Below, one piece after another: positions 62,863 to 64,000 of a DNA stretch of 64,000 bases. The DNA comes from Streptomyces sp. CG4 (GTDB lineage Bacteria; Actinomycetota; Actinomycetes; Streptomycetales; Streptomycetaceae). The notes below the pieces were generated by a model that was given only the letters and a program-made list of their open reading frames with translations, did not search any database and had not been told where the DNA came from. Made by a program: the position numbers and the translations under genes. The stretch lies in contig NZ_CP163525.1 in the NCBI RefSeq assembly GCF_041080655.1, positions 4,650,001 through 4,714,000 of the forward strand, given 5' to 3'. Position 1 is the first letter of the stretch; each line of letters begins with the position of its first letter.

Positions 62863-64000
62863 CGGGCGCCGCCTTCCCGCTCGCCGTGCTGCTCCTGCTC
62901 GGCTTCCAGTTCGGCCCTGAGCAGGGCGCGCTGTTCCCGTAGTTGGGCGGTGGTCTCGGCGTAGACGTGGTCGAAGAGGGCCATGGGGTCCAGTTCGGGG
63001 TCGCGGTTCATGCGGTCGCGCAGGTCGGCTGCCATCTCCTCGGCGTCCTGCCGGGCGGTCTCGATACCGGCCTCGTCGAGCAGCCCGCGCCCGGTCAGCT
63101 CCGCCTCCAGCAACTCGATCGGGTCGTGGGCGCGCCAGGCCTCGACCTCGGCGTCGGCGCGGTAGCGGGTGGCGTCGTCGGCGTTGGTGTGGGCGTCGAT
63201 CCGGTAGGTCACCGCTTCCACCAGGGTCGGGCCGCCGCCCGCACGCGCGTGCCGTACGGCGTCGCTGAGGACCTCGTGCACGGCCGCCGCGTCGTTGCCG
63301 TCGACCAGCCGGCCCGGCATGCCGTACCCGACGGCCTTGTGGGCCAGGGAGGGCGCTGCGGTCTGCTTGGCGAGCGGGACGGAGATCGCGAAGCCGTTGT
63401 TCTGTACGAGGAAGACGACGGGTGCCTGCCAGACGGCGGCGAAGTTCAGCGCCTCGTGGAAGTCGCCCTCGCTGGTGCCGCCGTCGCCGACCAGGGCGAG
63501 CGCGACCACGTCGTCGCCCTTGAGGCGGGCGGCGTGGGCGAGACCGACGGCGTGCGGCAGCTGGGTGGCCAGCGGGGTGGAGAGGGGGGCCACGCGGTGG
63601 GCGGAGGGGTCGTAGCCGCTGTGCCAGTCGCCGCGCAGCAGGGTGAGGGCCTCGACGGGGTCGACGCCGCGGGCGACGACGGCGAGCGTGTCGCGGTAGC
63701 TGGGGAAGAGCCAGTCGCGCTCTTCCAGGGCCAGGGCGGCGGCGACCTCGCAGGCCTCCTGGCCGGTGCTGGAGGGGTAGACGGCGAGGCGGCCCTGTTT
63801 GGTGAGGGCGGTGGCCTGTGTGTTGTAGCGGCGGCCGCGCACCAGCTGGGCATAGAGCCGGCGCAGCAGGTCCGGATCGGCCTTGGCGGCCGCCTCCGTA
63901 CCGAGGACGCGGTAGGGCTCGGCGTCGGGCAGCAGCGGCGCGGGGTCCATACGGGGCTGCCAGGCGGGCGGCGGCGATGGCCGGTACGCGCCCCGCTGCT
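62859..64000 (-). CDS. bkdA: Branched-chain 2-oxoacid dehydrogenase E1 alpha (operon B), 5' end outside the window
   Basis: The E1 alpha frame is open to the right edge. Before the internal Met at 63950 the codons read QRGAYRPSPPPAWQPR in frame, matching my recollection of the S. coelicolor BkdA1 start, so the true start lies just outside. TPP-binding features: LVGDGGTSEGDFHEALNF and VFLVQNNGFAISVP; the phosphorylation-loop region RYRIDAHTNADD-like sequence is present as YRIDAHTNADDATRY. C-terminus is Glu-rich. It lacks the repetitive N-terminal tail of the operon A copy. ATGA overlap couples it to bkdB. Confidence 0.94.
   Translation of the reverse strand, partial: QRGAYRPSPPPAWQPRMDPAPLLPDAEPYRVLGTEAAAKADPDLLRRLYAQLVRGRRYNTQATALTKQGRLAVYPSSTGQEACEVAAALALEERDWLFPSYRDTLAVVARGVDPVEALTLLRGDWHSGYDPSAHRVAPLSTPLATQLPHAVGLAHAARLKGDDVVALALVGDGGTSEGDFHEALNFAAVWQAPVVFLVQNNGFAISVPLAKQTAAPSLAHKAVGYGMPGRLVDGNDAAAVHEVLSDAVRHARAGGGPTLVEAVTYRIDAHTNADDATRYRADAEVEAWRAHDPIELLEAELTGRGLLDEAGIETARQDAEEMAADLRDRMNRDPELDPMALFDHVYAETTAQLREQRALLRAELEAEQEQHGEREGGAR

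Overview
The window is very GC-rich and densely coded, with strong third-position GC bias, GTG and TTG starts, K15-type DD-peptidase, mycothiol-dependent-type enzymes, DUF397/DUF5753 regulator pairs, a bacterial proteasome activator and two branched-chain 2-oxoacid dehydrogenase (BKD) operons. Together these indicate a Streptomyces chromosome core. From memory, the order metG - aspS - SpoIIE-type phosphatase - acyl-CoA dehydrogenase - M18 aminopeptidase - K15-type PBP - BKD - orphan response regulator - two Ser/Thr kinases - BKD resembles the S. coelicolor arm leading towards oriC. An exact parS motif (58032-58045) and a one-mismatch copy inside aspS fit an origin-proximal position. I saw no rRNA, tRNA, CRISPR array, insertion sequence, prophage or secondary-metabolite core gene.

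Left part (1-10.4 kb): a partial gene, a secreted DUF4142 protein, then a minus-strand group of a second, editing-less threonyl-tRNA synthetase, a nucleoside hydrolase and a GH13 alpha-glucosidase. The synthetase is preceded by a Thr-rich leader peptide and a strong terminator hairpin, a classic attenuation layout, and further upstream by four 22-bp-spaced GTTCACCC-like repeats. Next come a lipoprotein-like protein, two XRE regulators (TPR type; DUF5753 type overlapping DUF397) and an M20 amidohydrolase.

Centre (10.4-30 kb): a hypothetical protein with two kinds of internal tandem repeat, several membrane proteins (including an FUSC exporter), a membrane-anchored endonuclease/exonuclease/phosphatase protein, a VWA protein, metG, a frameshifted gene remnant, a DoxX-like protein, a nucleotidyltransferase, aspS, a PAS-GAF-PP2C-ATPase signalling protein whose 3' end overlaps an AI-2E-family transporter, a tiny Asn/Gly-rich secreted peptide, pirin, an SseB-like protein and an alpha/beta hydrolase.

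Right part (30-64 kb): fatty acyl-CoA dehydrogenase, M18 aminopeptidase, thioredoxin-NHL protein, cupin, GlxA-type regulator, LURP-one-like protein, nitrilase-family amidohydrolase, DinB/maleylpyruvate-isomerase-fold protein, a GntR-MFS pair with overlapping genes, the K15-type PBP, a GntR fragment, a MurJ paralogue, BKD operon A, an orphan NarL-type response regulator, an APH-fold kinase, two divergent membrane Ser/Thr kinases (one with a PASTA domain), the proteasome activator Bpa, a quinone oxidoreductase, a translationally coupled mobA-like/moeA/K+-channel operon and BKD operon B, whose E1-alpha runs off the right edge.

Recurring themes: at least eleven start codons lie 6-7 nt after a TANNNT-like -10, so they are probably leaderless mRNAs; 4-bp ATGA/GTGA overlaps couple genes in operons; strong GC-rich hairpins separate convergent genes. 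Both BKD complexes would supply branched-chain acyl-CoA starters for fatty-acid and polyketide synthesis, alongside the acyl-CoA dehydrogenase. I noticed no in-frame TTA (bldA-type) codon in the confident genes, though I did not check every codon.
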